Positions 45,438-53,655 of a DNA stretch of 64,000 nt are shown here, one piece after another. Made by a program: the position numbers and the translations under genes. The DNA is from Citricoccus sp. K5 (GTDB taxonomy: Bacteria; Actinomycetota; Actinomycetes; Actinomycetales; Micrococcaceae): assembly GCF_902506195.1 (NCBI RefSeq), contig NZ_LR732817.1:947147-1011146 (forward strand), read 5' to 3'. The notes beneath the pieces are model-generated. The model did no database searches. It had not been told where the DNA came from and worked only from the letters and a program-made list of their open reading frames with translations. Positions within the stretch are counted from its first letter, which is position 1. Each line of letters opens with the position of its first letter.

Positions 45438-47442
45438 ACAACTAGCCACGAGCTCCGAGGACGTCCAGCACAGGCCCCTGCCGCGGGATCCCATCGAGGA
45501 GGGGCCGGCCGCCCCGGAGGCCGAGGCCATGGTGGAACTGCTGCGCGCGGAGCTGCTGGCCGTCCACGACGAGCTGACGGAACTCACGGCCGAGCGCGCG
45601 GCGACATCCTGGCGGTTCTCGGCCCTCACCCTGGACCTGCCCGGCGGGACGCTCGGCGCGGTCCGGGGCCGGGCCCGGGAGATCCGGCGCCGGGGCATCA
45701 CGGTGGTCAAGGACACGCTGTCCGGTCGTCTGGGCCCGACGGCGGCCGTCCGGGAAGCGGCCCGGATCGCCTTCGACCAGTTGGGCAGTGTTCCCCGGGA
45801 GGCCCTGGCCGAGATGCAGCGGCTCCGGCGCCAGGCCAGGGGCCGCCAGTTGGCCGGTGCCGGCCCCCTGCTGGCCATCGACCCGGCGGACCTCGAGGGG
45901 CCCCGAGCCCAGCTCTGGCTGGACCTGCTGGCCGACCGGTACGCCGCACGCGGCGAGGGGGACCCGACCTACGGCGCCTACCTGGACGAGCTGCGTCGGC
46001 TGGCCCAGCCGGCAGGGAGCATCTCCACCTCACTCGACGCGCTGGCCCAGTCGGCCCGCCAGTCGCCGCGGCTCCGCGGCCCCCTGGCCGTGGTGAACGG
46101 CCGTGCCGCCGAACTGTCCGGCTGGCTGCCCCGCATCCCCGGCGGCTTCGAGCCGGTGGAGCCGGCCGGCCGCAACGTGGTCTTGCACCTGGTCAAGGAA
46201 TCCCGTCCGTACTACTCCAACGGCTTCACCTCCCGCAGCCACGAGAACTTCAAGGCCGAGCGGTCCGCCGGTTGGACACCGGTGGTGTTGACGGAGCCCG
46301 GATTCCCCCGATCGGTGGTGGATGCGGACTTCGAGAAGGTCGAAGTCTACGACGGCATCGAGCACCGTCGCCTGGACACGGGGATCGACTATGCGAAGGT
46401 CCCGGCCGACCGCTGGCAGGAGGACTTCGCCTGGCTCGCCTGGCAGCAGGTCAAGCAGGTCCGGCCGGACATCATTCACGTATCCTCGGGACGCCGTGGC
46501 TTCGAGACCGCACTCGTGGCCCTGGCCCTCAAGGAGAAGACGGGGATTCCCGTGGTCTACGAGGTGCGCTCCTTCTTCGAGGCGAACTGGACGCCGGACC
46601 TGGAACTCGAGGAGTCCGGCGAGATCTTCCGGCGCCGCATGGAGGTCGAGACGCGGTGCATGCTGGCCGCCGACCACGTGCTCACCCTCGGGACCGCCAT
46701 GCGGGACGAGATCGTCTCCCGCGGGGTCCCCGTGGAGAAGATCAGCCTCGTGCCGAACGCGGTGAACTTGGAGAACTTCGTACCCGGAGCGCGGGATGAG
46801 GCCATGGCCGCCCGGTTCGGGATCACCATGCCGACCTTCGGCTACGTCTCCAACATGGACCACCGCCGTGAAGGTCAGGAGTTGCTGATCGAGGCGGCTG
46901 TGCGCCTCAAGGGGCGGGGCATCCGGGCCCAGTGTGTCTTGGTGGGCGGCGGCAGCCGCGTCGAGACCCTCAAGGGGCTGGCCGCGCGGTGGGACATTGA
47001 GGACCGCGTGATCTTCACCGGCCCCGTGGACCACTCCGAGGTGTCCGCCCTGTACGAGCTCATCGATGTCTTCGTGGTGCCCCGCATCCACGAGCGAGCG
47101 GCCGTCTACGTCACTCCCCTCAAGCCTTTCGAGGCCATGGCCCTGGAGCGGCCGGTCCTGGTCAGCGACCTGCCCGCCTTGGCGGAGGTCGTCGAGGCCC
47201 CCGAACGCGGCCACACCTTCGCAACCGGGGACGTGGAGTCCCTGGCCGAGGCCGTGGCCGGACTGCTGGCCGACCCCGCCGAACGGCGGCGTCTCGGTGC
47301 GGCCGGACGACGTTGGATCGAGGAGGAACGGCAGTGGAGGCATAACGGACCGAGGTATGGCGACGTCTACGAGCGCGTCCAGGCCACCTCCCAGGACCGG
47401 GTCGAGGCCGGCGTCGCCGGTCGGAGCCCCGAAGGAGCATGA
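45427..47442 (+). CDS. Glycosyltransferase A1 of the duplicated module (GT-B, coiled-coil N-terminus)
   Basis: A 671-residue protein. Residues about 30-75 are acidic and helical (EAMVELLRAELLAVHDELTE), typical of a coiled coil. The GT-B region begins at about residue 250 with VVLHLVKESRPYYSNGFTSR and contains HVSSGRRGFETALVALALK, GIPVVYEVRSFFEANW and KPFEAMALERPVLVSDLPAL. The paralogue at 48700 shares nearly the same sequence through this catalytic half. The GTG at 45427 is chosen; the GAAGGGA site is 12 bases upstream. It is coupled to the upstream gene by an 11-bp overlap and to the next one at 47445. Confidence 0.85.
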   Translation: MNPEQLATSSEDVQHRPLPRDPIEEGPAAPEAEAMVELLRAELLAVHDELTELTAERAATSWRFSALTLDLPGGTLGAVRGRAREIRRRGITVVKDTLSGRLGPTAAVREAARIAFDQLGSVPREALAEMQRLRRQARGRQLAGAGPLLAIDPADLEGPRAQLWLDLLADRYAARGEGDPTYGAYLDELRRLAQPAGSISTSLDALAQSARQSPRLRGPLAVVNGRAAELSGWLPRIPGGFEPVEPAGRNVVLHLVKESRPYYSNGFTSRSHENFKAERSAGWTPVVLTEPGFPRSVVDADFEKVEVYDGIEHRRLDTGIDYAKVPADRWQEDFAWLAWQQVKQVRPDIIHVSSGRRGFETALVALALKEKTGIPVVYEVRSFFEANWTPDLELEESGEIFRRRMEVETRCMLAADHVLTLGTAMRDEIVSRGVPVEKISLVPNAVNLENFVPGARDEAMAARFGITMPTFGYVSNMDHRREGQELLIEAAVRLKGRGIRAQCVLVGGGSRVETLKGLAARWDIEDRVIFTGPVDHSEVSALYELIDVFVVPRIHERAAVYVTPLKPFEAMALERPVLVSDLPALAEVVEAPERGHTFATGDVESLAEAVAGLLADPAERRRLGAAGRRWIEEERQWRHNGPRYGDVYERVQATSQDRVEAGVAGRSPEGA

Positions 47443-47444
47443 GC

Positions 47445-48638
47445 GTGCAACTGGAACTGCAGGGGTTCAACCCGGCCCCGGGATCACCCGTCCACGAGGC
47501 ACTGGCGGCCGTGCGCAATGGCACCGTCTCCCAGGGCGCCCCGCCGGCGCTGGTCGCCTACACCCCGGTGGCGCGGATGAATCCGTACCAGGCACTGACC
47601 TACCGCCACTTCGGGGACGAGGGCCTGGCGGTGTCCCCGGTCCTGGATCCCGAATCCTTCGAGTCCCTGCTGCCGCTGGCCGAGCACACCGGAGGCATAG
47701 TCCTGCACCTGCACTGGCTGAACACCGTGCTGCGCGGGGCCAAGAGCCGGGAGCAGGCGGAGGATCTCATGGACCGGTATCTGCTGAAGCTACGCCGCTT
47801 CCGGGAGGGCGGCGGCCGCGTGGTGTGGACGGTGCACAATCTGGCCCCCCATGACGCCGTGTATCTCAACGTCGAACGCGCCCTGCAGCAGGCGGTAGCC
47901 GACCTCGCTGACCTGGTGCACGTCATGAGCCCGGATACGCCCGGTCTGGTGGCCGATTTCCTCCAGCTGGATCCCGAGCGGGTGGTGGTCTCCCCGCATC
48001 CGAGCTACCTCGGCGCCTACCCTGATGTCGTCCTGCGGGACCAGGCCCGCACCATGCTGGGCCTGTCCGAGGACGAGATCGTGTACGTGGTGTTCGGTGC
48101 CATCAAGGCGTACAAGGGGATCGAGGTGCTGCTGGACGGCTTCGACCGTCTCCGGGAGACCGACGGTACCCCGCGGCGGTTGCTGATCGCCGGCGGACCG
48201 GACCGGGACCGTCGCACCCGCGCCCTGCTCCGCAGGCTGAGAATGCACCCGCAGGTGCTACTGCATGACGTCAAGGTCCCCAATGAGCAGGTGCAGTACC
48301 TGTTGAGGGCCGCGGACCTCATGGTGCTTCCCCACCAGGTGGCCCTGAACTCGGGGGCGGCTCTGCTGGGACCGACCTTCGATCTGCCCCTGGTGGCCAA
48401 CCGCGTCGGCGTCCTGCCCGGCACCCTGGGGGAGGGCTTCACCGAGTTCATTGACGGGGCCGCACCGGCCGCCGTCGCCGATGCCCTCGCCCGCGCCGAC
48501 CGGCTGGTGGCACCCGCGGCGCGCGCGGCGGCCCGGGACTTCGCCCGAGGGCACCATGCGGAGACGGTGAGCACGGACCTCGCCCGGCAGATCCGCCACC
48601 GGCTGGGCCTCCCCGATCCCGCCGCTGCCGAACGCTAG
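47445..48638 (+). CDS. Glycosyltransferase B1 of the duplicated module
   Basis: A 397-residue GT-B glycosyltransferase-like protein. Conserved segments are GGIVLHLHWLN, RVVWTVHNLAPHDAVYL, DLVHVMSPDTPGLVADFLQL, SHPSYLGAY-like (SPHPSYLGAYPD) and IVYVVFGAIKAYKGIEVLL. The start is decided by its paralogue: GTG 47445 gives QLELQGFNPAPGSPV, which aligns base for base with the N-terminus of the copy at 50659, while ATG 47439 is only one base from GAAGGAG. It is translationally coupled to the A1 gene. A -10 box and palindrome follow its stop. Confidence 0.85.
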   Translation: MQLELQGFNPAPGSPVHEALAAVRNGTVSQGAPPALVAYTPVARMNPYQALTYRHFGDEGLAVSPVLDPESFESLLPLAEHTGGIVLHLHWLNTVLRGAKSREQAEDLMDRYLLKLRRFREGGGRVVWTVHNLAPHDAVYLNVERALQQAVADLADLVHVMSPDTPGLVADFLQLDPERVVVSPHPSYLGAYPDVVLRDQARTMLGLSEDEIVYVVFGAIKAYKGIEVLLDGFDRLRETDGTPRRLLIAGGPDRDRRTRALLRRLRMHPQVLLHDVKVPNEQVQYLLRAADLMVLPHQVALNSGAALLGPTFDLPLVANRVGVLPGTLGEGFTEFIDGAAPAAVADALARADRLVAPAARAAARDFARGHHAETVSTDLARQIRHRLGLPDPAAAER

Positions 48639-48658
48639 AATCTGTCCTGGACAGGACA
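48636..48658 (+). promoter_or_regulatory. Internal promoter with palindromic operator between the two modules
   Basis: TAGAAT (48636-48641) overlaps the stop codon of the B1 gene and is followed immediately by the 16-bp palindrome TGTCCTGGACAGGACA (48643-48658, arms TGTCCTG and CAGGACA). The expected start site is inside the palindrome, a placement suited to repression of the second module. No -35 box is evident. Confidence 0.5.
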
Positions 48659-48699
48659 AAGAACCGTCGCGGCGCCGGCCGTGATGCCGAGGAACAGAC

Positions 48700-50655
48700 G
48701 TGACCGGGGAGCACACCATTCAGCACCACATCATCGACGACGAGCCCGAAAGGTCCCCGGAGGAGGAGAACCGGATCCTGCGCCAGGAACTCCGGTCCGT
48801 CCACGAGGAGCTGACCACACTGGCCGCAGAGCGCGACGCACTCGCGGCCCTCTGGGACGAACGCGATGCCCGTGCCGGACTCAAGGGCCGGGCGACCACA
48901 GCACGCCAGCAGCTGGGACGGCTGCGCCGCCGCCACCGTGAAGGAGAGGTCAATGCCCTCCAGGCCGGCCGGCAGCTGCTCCGGATCGGCTACGCCAGCA
49001 CCCTGCAGGGACCGGTGGAATGGACTTCCCGGTTCAAAGAGGCCCGGAGCCGCGCCATCACCACCCGGTACGAGGGGGACAAGCCCCTCGAACGGGCCAA
49101 GAAGCCGGCGGCCTATCAGCAGGGACTGCTGTGGAAGGACGTGCTGGAGCCGTCCCGGCGCACGGATCCGGCATTCCTGAAGTCGGCTCGCTTCCTCGCC
49201 ATCAAGACCGGAAACGTCAGCGAGGAGTTGAGGGTCGTGGCCGAGCTGGGGCCCGTGGACCACCAGATCCGGCTATCGATCCCGCAGGTCAATGGGAAGG
49301 CACGGGAACTGTCCGGATGGATCCCCCGCATACCCGGCCCGAGGACACCGATCAGACCGGTCTCCGACCGTCGGGTGATGCACCTCCTGAAGGAGTCCAG
49401 TCCTTACTTCTCCAATGGCTTCACCTCCCGAAGCCACCACAATCTCCTGGCCGAGCGGGAAGCGGGACTCGACCCGGTGGTGGTGACCGAGCTGGGATTC
49501 CCACGGTCGGTGACTGAAGACGAGTTCGCTCTCGTCGAGGAACTGGACGGGATCGCGCACCACCGGCTCGACACCGGGATCGATTACCGGAAAACCGCCT
49601 ACGATCGATGGCTTGAAGACTTTGCATGGATTGCCTATCAGAAGGTGCGCGAGCTGCGGCCGGCGGTGATCCACGTCTCCTCCGGGCGCCGGGGCTTCGA
49701 AACCGCTCTGGTCGCCCTTGCCCTGCGCGAGAAGACCGGCATCCCGGTGGTCTACGAGGTCCGGTCTTTTTTCGAAACCACCTGGACCGATGAGGCAGAG
49801 GTCGAGGAGACATCAGAGGTATACCGGCGTAGGTACGGAGTCGAGACGATGTGCATGTTGGAGGCCGATGCCGTCCTAACGCTCGGTACTGCCATGCGGG
49901 AGGAGATCATGTCCCGCGGGGTCCCCGCCGAGCGTATCGACATCGTGCCCAACGGTGTTTCCCTGGCGCACTTCCACTCAGGACCACGGAATGCGGAATT
50001 GGCCGCCGGATACGGCATCAAGGGACCGACCTTCGGCTATGTCTCGAACATGGACCACCGCCGTGAAGGCCAGGAAGTGCTCATCCGGGCCGCTTCCATC
50101 CTGAAGGAGCGTGGCGTTGACGCGCAGTGCGTCCTCGTCGGCGGCGGGGGCCGGCTAGAGGGTCTCCGAAAACTCACCCAGCTCTACGACGTGGTCGATC
50201 GCGTGCTGTTCACCGGACCGGTGGACCATATGGACATCGCCGATCACTACGGTCTCATTGACGTCTTCGTGGTGCCCCGCATCCACGAGCGCGCCGCCGA
50301 GTACGTTACTCCGCTCAAGCCCTTCGAAGCCATGGCCATGGAGCGACCCGTCGTCGTCAGCGACCTGCCCGCGCTCATCGAGATCGTCGATGCCCCGCAC
50401 CGGGGTAGGGTCTTCAAGGCTGCAGATGCGGCGGCTTTGGCCACCGTGATTCAGGGGTTGCTCTCGGACCAAGCTGAACGCCAGCAACTCGGCGCCGCGG
50501 GCCGGGCGTGGATCGAGGCTGAACGCCAGTGGAGCCACAACGGACAGCGATATCGGACAGTCTATGAGCGGGTAGTCCGACGTACCGCCGAAGACCGCGG
50601 GGACAAAGGCAACGAGCCCGGCGACCAGACCGCCGCCATTAGCATGGGAGCATAG
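48700..50655 (+). CDS. Glycosyltransferase A2 of the duplicated module
   Basis: Paralogue of the A1 product, 651 residues. The N-terminal 60 residues are acidic and helical (EEENRILRQELRSVHEELTT), then VMHLLKESSPYFSNGFTSR, HVSSGRRGFETALVALALRE, GIPVVYEVRSFFETTWT and KPFEAMAMERPVVVSDLPAL match A1 closely. The first 200 residues after the coiled coil are much less alike, suggesting that acceptor or partner binding has diverged. The GTG at 48700 follows GAGGAAC. It is followed three bases after its stop by the B2 gene. Codon use from about 49.4 kb on appears less GC-biased than in A1. Confidence 0.85.
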   Translation: MTGEHTIQHHIIDDEPERSPEEENRILRQELRSVHEELTTLAAERDALAALWDERDARAGLKGRATTARQQLGRLRRRHREGEVNALQAGRQLLRIGYASTLQGPVEWTSRFKEARSRAITTRYEGDKPLERAKKPAAYQQGLLWKDVLEPSRRTDPAFLKSARFLAIKTGNVSEELRVVAELGPVDHQIRLSIPQVNGKARELSGWIPRIPGPRTPIRPVSDRRVMHLLKESSPYFSNGFTSRSHHNLLAEREAGLDPVVVTELGFPRSVTEDEFALVEELDGIAHHRLDTGIDYRKTAYDRWLEDFAWIAYQKVRELRPAVIHVSSGRRGFETALVALALREKTGIPVVYEVRSFFETTWTDEAEVEETSEVYRRRYGVETMCMLEADAVLTLGTAMREEIMSRGVPAERIDIVPNGVSLAHFHSGPRNAELAAGYGIKGPTFGYVSNMDHRREGQEVLIRAASILKERGVDAQCVLVGGGGRLEGLRKLTQLYDVVDRVLFTGPVDHMDIADHYGLIDVFVVPRIHERAAEYVTPLKPFEAMAMERPVVVSDLPALIEIVDAPHRGRVFKAADAAALATVIQGLLSDQAERQQLGAAGRAWIEAERQWSHNGQRYRTVYERVVRRTAEDRGDKGNEPGDQTAAISMGA

Positions 50656-50658
50656 TAC

Positions 50659-51846
50659 GTGGAGCTGCAATTCAAGGGAATACTCCGTGATGAGGGATCG
50701 CCCGTCCACGAAGCCGTTGCCGCGGCGCGGTTTTACACCGTCCGCGACAACGACGAGCCATGGATCTACGGCTACGGGCCGGTGGTTCGGGGGAACCCCT
50801 ACCAGTCGCTGACCTACCGAGCCTTTGGCGATCACGGTCTGGCACTCGTCCCGGTGACCGATCCATGGGACTTCGGCTCACTTATTCACCTTCGCGGCCA
50901 GGCCCGCGGAATCATCTATCACCTTCACTGGCTGTCCTTCGTACATCAGGGCGCCGCATCACCGCGCAAGGCAGCCGAGCTGACCAATCGCTTCATGGCC
51001 GAGGTCCGAGCCTTCCGTGCCGCAGGCGGAAAGGTGATCTGGACCGTGCACAACATGGTGAGCCATGAGGCGCGGTTCCTGGAAGAGGAGCTTCGGCTGC
51101 AACAGGCCGTCGCGAATGAGGTCGACCTCATCCACGTCATGAGCGAAGACACGCCCGAACTTGTCCGTGAAACCCTTCAATTACCGCTGGACAAGGTCTT
51201 TCACGTCTCGCACCCTTCCTACCTTGGTGCCTATGAGGACTACCTGCCGGCCGACCACGCGAGACTCATGCTGGGGATCGAACCGGACGAGACTGTATAT
51301 GTGGCCCTTGGTGCGATCAAGGCCTACAAGGGCGTCGAGCGACTCCTCCAGGCCTTTAACTTGCTTCTGGACCGTTCGGACCGACCCCGGCGGCTCATCA
51401 TCGCCGGCGCGGCGGACAACGACCCAAGGTCCCTTGAACTCCGTCGGCAGCTTCGTATGCACCCTTATGTCCTCCTCCATGACCGGCGCGTAGCGGCAGA
51501 CCACGTCCAGCGTCTCCTGCGCGCTGCTGACCTGATGGTATTGCCCCATGAACGGGCCCTGAACTCGGGAGGCGCCCTTCTGGGACCCTCCTTCGGCCTC
51601 CCGGTTGTCGCCAGCAGCGTCGGAGTCCTGCCGCGAATACTGCCTCCGGAGTTTACGGAATTCTTCCCAGGGGACAGCCCGAAGGACGTTTCCGACGCCC
51701 TGGAACGCGCGGACCGGCTCGTTACCGTCGAGGCCCGTATCGCCGCCCGTTCGTTCGCCGAAGAACTCCACAGCGACGTCGTGTCAGCACAACTGGCGCA
51801 AGCAGTGCGGGATCGGCTTGGCCTTGACCACCACGAACCGGTCTGA
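50659..51846 (+). CDS. Glycosyltransferase B2 of the duplicated module
   Basis: Paralogue of the B1 product, 395 residues. VELQFKGILRDEGSPV aligns with the B1 start. GIIYHLHWLSF, KVIWTVHNMVSHEARFLEEE, DLIHVMSEDTPELVRETLQL, HPSYLGAYEDYL and VYVALGAIKAYKGVERLLQA are shared with small substitutions. The GTG at 50659 follows GGGAGC by nine bases. The polysaccharide pyruvyltransferase gene begins one base after the stop codon. Confidence 0.85.
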   Translation: MELQFKGILRDEGSPVHEAVAAARFYTVRDNDEPWIYGYGPVVRGNPYQSLTYRAFGDHGLALVPVTDPWDFGSLIHLRGQARGIIYHLHWLSFVHQGAASPRKAAELTNRFMAEVRAFRAAGGKVIWTVHNMVSHEARFLEEELRLQQAVANEVDLIHVMSEDTPELVRETLQLPLDKVFHVSHPSYLGAYEDYLPADHARLMLGIEPDETVYVALGAIKAYKGVERLLQAFNLLLDRSDRPRRLIIAGAADNDPRSLELRRQLRMHPYVLLHDRRVAADHVQRLLRAADLMVLPHERALNSGGALLGPSFGLPVVASSVGVLPRILPPEFTEFFPGDSPKDVSDALERADRLVTVEARIAARSFAEELHSDVVSAQLAQAVRDRLGLDHHEPV

Positions 51847-51847
51847 C

Positions 51848-53092
51848 GTGGCCCGACGCCTTCGCAACGTACCTTGGGATGGGTCCACGAGGCATCGCCC
51901 AAAGGTCGGCCTCATCGGGTTCTTCGGGTGGGGAAACTACGGAGACGAGCTGTTCCTGCAATTATGGCGCCGCGAGCTGTCCCCGTATTTCGACGTCGCT
52001 CCGGTTCACGAACTCCTCATACCGCCCTATGTGGTGGAGGACAGCGAGACGGTGGCCGCACGTCATGACGCCTTCGTCATCGGCGGCGGCGACCTCGTGA
52101 TTCCCAATGGCGTGTCCGGCCTCTACTGGAAGCCAGAATGGCTCACCCGAAAGGTCTACATCGTCGGAGTGGGTGTTGCCACGTGGGGCCACCGGCACCT
52201 GCCCGAGGTCATTGAGGAGATGGCGGCCTTCTTTCGTCACCCGAACATCCAGTACATCAGTGCCCGCGATGAGCCCTCTGCCGAGTGGATTCGCACCCAT
52301 CTCCGACCGTTGGTTCCCGTACTGGTGCATCCAGATCTCGTCTTCTGCCTCGATTTGCCTCCAGCCAGGGCGACGTCGTCACCAAACGGGAAGCGGCGGC
52401 TGGGCATCAGCGTGAGGCAAGGGCTGTACAACCGGAACAATGACTACGCAGCCCTGGACCGTTTCGTGGCAGACGCCCGGCAGGAGGGCTATGCGATCAG
52501 CCTGATCGAGCTGGCCAGCGGCCGCCAGCGACGCCGCGATGCCCGCGCCGTCCAGCAGCTGCCGTTCACTCCCGACGAGGTGATCGGTGGCTCCGATCTG
52601 GACACGGTTTCGGCCGCCATCGGCGGCCTCGACGCTCTGGTCAGCATGAAGTACCACGGACTGGTGGTGGCTCTCCGGTATGGCGTACCGGCCCTGGCAC
52701 TGACCCCGAACGCCAAAAACGTCAATCTGATGAATTCCATTGATCGGATGGACCTCGTGGGTGACATGGAAGGCGACATGGACCTGAGCCTGAAACTGGG
52801 CCGTCTGCGGGTACCAGTGGCCCGGGGGCGGGTCGACGCCCTAGGTCACGAGGCCCGGACGGCGTTGGATGCGCTCGTGCGCCAAATGCGGATCCAGCTG
52901 GATCCGATCCGGCTGGCGCCCCGGAGCGTACGCGAGTCCCGGCAATTTCTGCGTGAGGTCCTTCCCGACGCCGTCCGGTTGGCCCGCTCCCGGCGGCGCC
53001 GCGAGAAAGTCAGCGTGGAAGCCGACCGGGTCAATGAAGGGTCCGACGAGAATGCCGTGAGAGAATCATCGGTGGACCATCGCAATTCATGA
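51848..53092 (+). CDS. Polysaccharide pyruvyl transferase family protein
   Basis: Probably transfers a pyruvyl ketal from PEP to a polysaccharide sugar, giving it a negative charge. The 414-residue protein has the family start GLIGFFGWGNYGDELFLQLW near residue 20, AFVIGGGDLVIPNGVSG, and the C-terminal LVSMKYHGLVVALRYGVPAL, which matches the SxKxHG signature. Substrate is unknown. Pyruvylated wall polymers are known from several actinobacteria. The GTG at 51848 is chosen because it follows the B2 stop by one base; the frame is open upstream only by overlap with B2. A short Arg-rich C-terminal region precedes the stop. Confidence 0.85.
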   Translation: MARRLRNVPWDGSTRHRPKVGLIGFFGWGNYGDELFLQLWRRELSPYFDVAPVHELLIPPYVVEDSETVAARHDAFVIGGGDLVIPNGVSGLYWKPEWLTRKVYIVGVGVATWGHRHLPEVIEEMAAFFRHPNIQYISARDEPSAEWIRTHLRPLVPVLVHPDLVFCLDLPPARATSSPNGKRRLGISVRQGLYNRNNDYAALDRFVADARQEGYAISLIELASGRQRRRDARAVQQLPFTPDEVIGGSDLDTVSAAIGGLDALVSMKYHGLVVALRYGVPALALTPNAKNVNLMNSIDRMDLVGDMEGDMDLSLKLGRLRVPVARGRVDALGHEARTALDALVRQMRIQLDPIRLAPRSVRESRQFLREVLPDAVRLARSRRRREKVSVEADRVNEGSDENAVRESSVDHRNS

Positions 53093-53110
53093 GGAAGTTT
53101 GAGTCACCAT

Positions 53111-53644
53111 ATGTCGAAGACCGGGGGCACATTGCAGCGCCTTGAGAAGACCGCTTACCTTGGGGGGCTGGTCCTACTGGGCCTGCTCGGCCTTGCCGCA
53201 GCAGTCCTGGCGTTACTGTCGCTTTGGTCGGGCGCCGTGGCCTGCCTCAGCGTGGCGGTGGCTCTGCTCGCCCCGCTTCAGATAGTCCAGTCCCGTCGGC
53301 AGCTTCGCGCGACCAAAACCGCCCTCCGCCAGACCGCTCGCTCCGTTCCTACGCGATCAAGTCCATCGGCTCCGGCGCAGGATAACCGCGAGGTGGTGGC
53401 ACTGTTGTCCCGTAACAACCGTCACTTGGTGTCTCTCGGCGAACGCCTGGAAGGGCTGGGCACCGGCTCCGGGGACGGTTCCCTGGACCATGACCGGCTG
53501 GCGGCAGAAGTTGCCGCTACGCGTGCTGAGCTCGCTGGGCTGCGTGCCGAGCAGGAATCTTTAAGATCTTCGCTGGACGGTGGCCTGTCGGCCGTCCGGG
53601 CCGACCTTGGGGCCCTGACCCAATTGGCGCCGAGAGGGAAGTAG
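53111..53644 (+). CDS. Small membrane protein with C-terminal coiled coil, unknown function
   Basis: Not recognised as a known family. The 177-residue protein has two adjacent hydrophobic helices at about residues 15-37 and 42-63 (GLVLLGLLGLAAAVLALLSL is part of the first), a basic linker (QSRRQLRATKTALRQTARS) and a helical coiled-coil tail from about residue 100 (RLAAEVAATRAELAGLRAEQ). The topology suggests a membrane scaffold that positions neighbouring cytoplasmic glycosyltransferases; this is inference. ATG 53111 is preferred over TTG 53099, which is almost in contact with GAGGAAG. The next gene starts 11 bp later. Confidence 0.65.
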   Translation: MSKTGGTLQRLEKTAYLGGLVLLGLLGLAAAVLALLSLWSGAVACLSVAVALLAPLQIVQSRRQLRATKTALRQTARSVPTRSSPSAPAQDNREVVALLSRNNRHLVSLGERLEGLGTGSGDGSLDHDRLAAEVAATRAELAGLRAEQESLRSSLDGGLSAVRADLGALTQLAPRGK

Positions 53645-53655
53645 TCCACGCGCTG

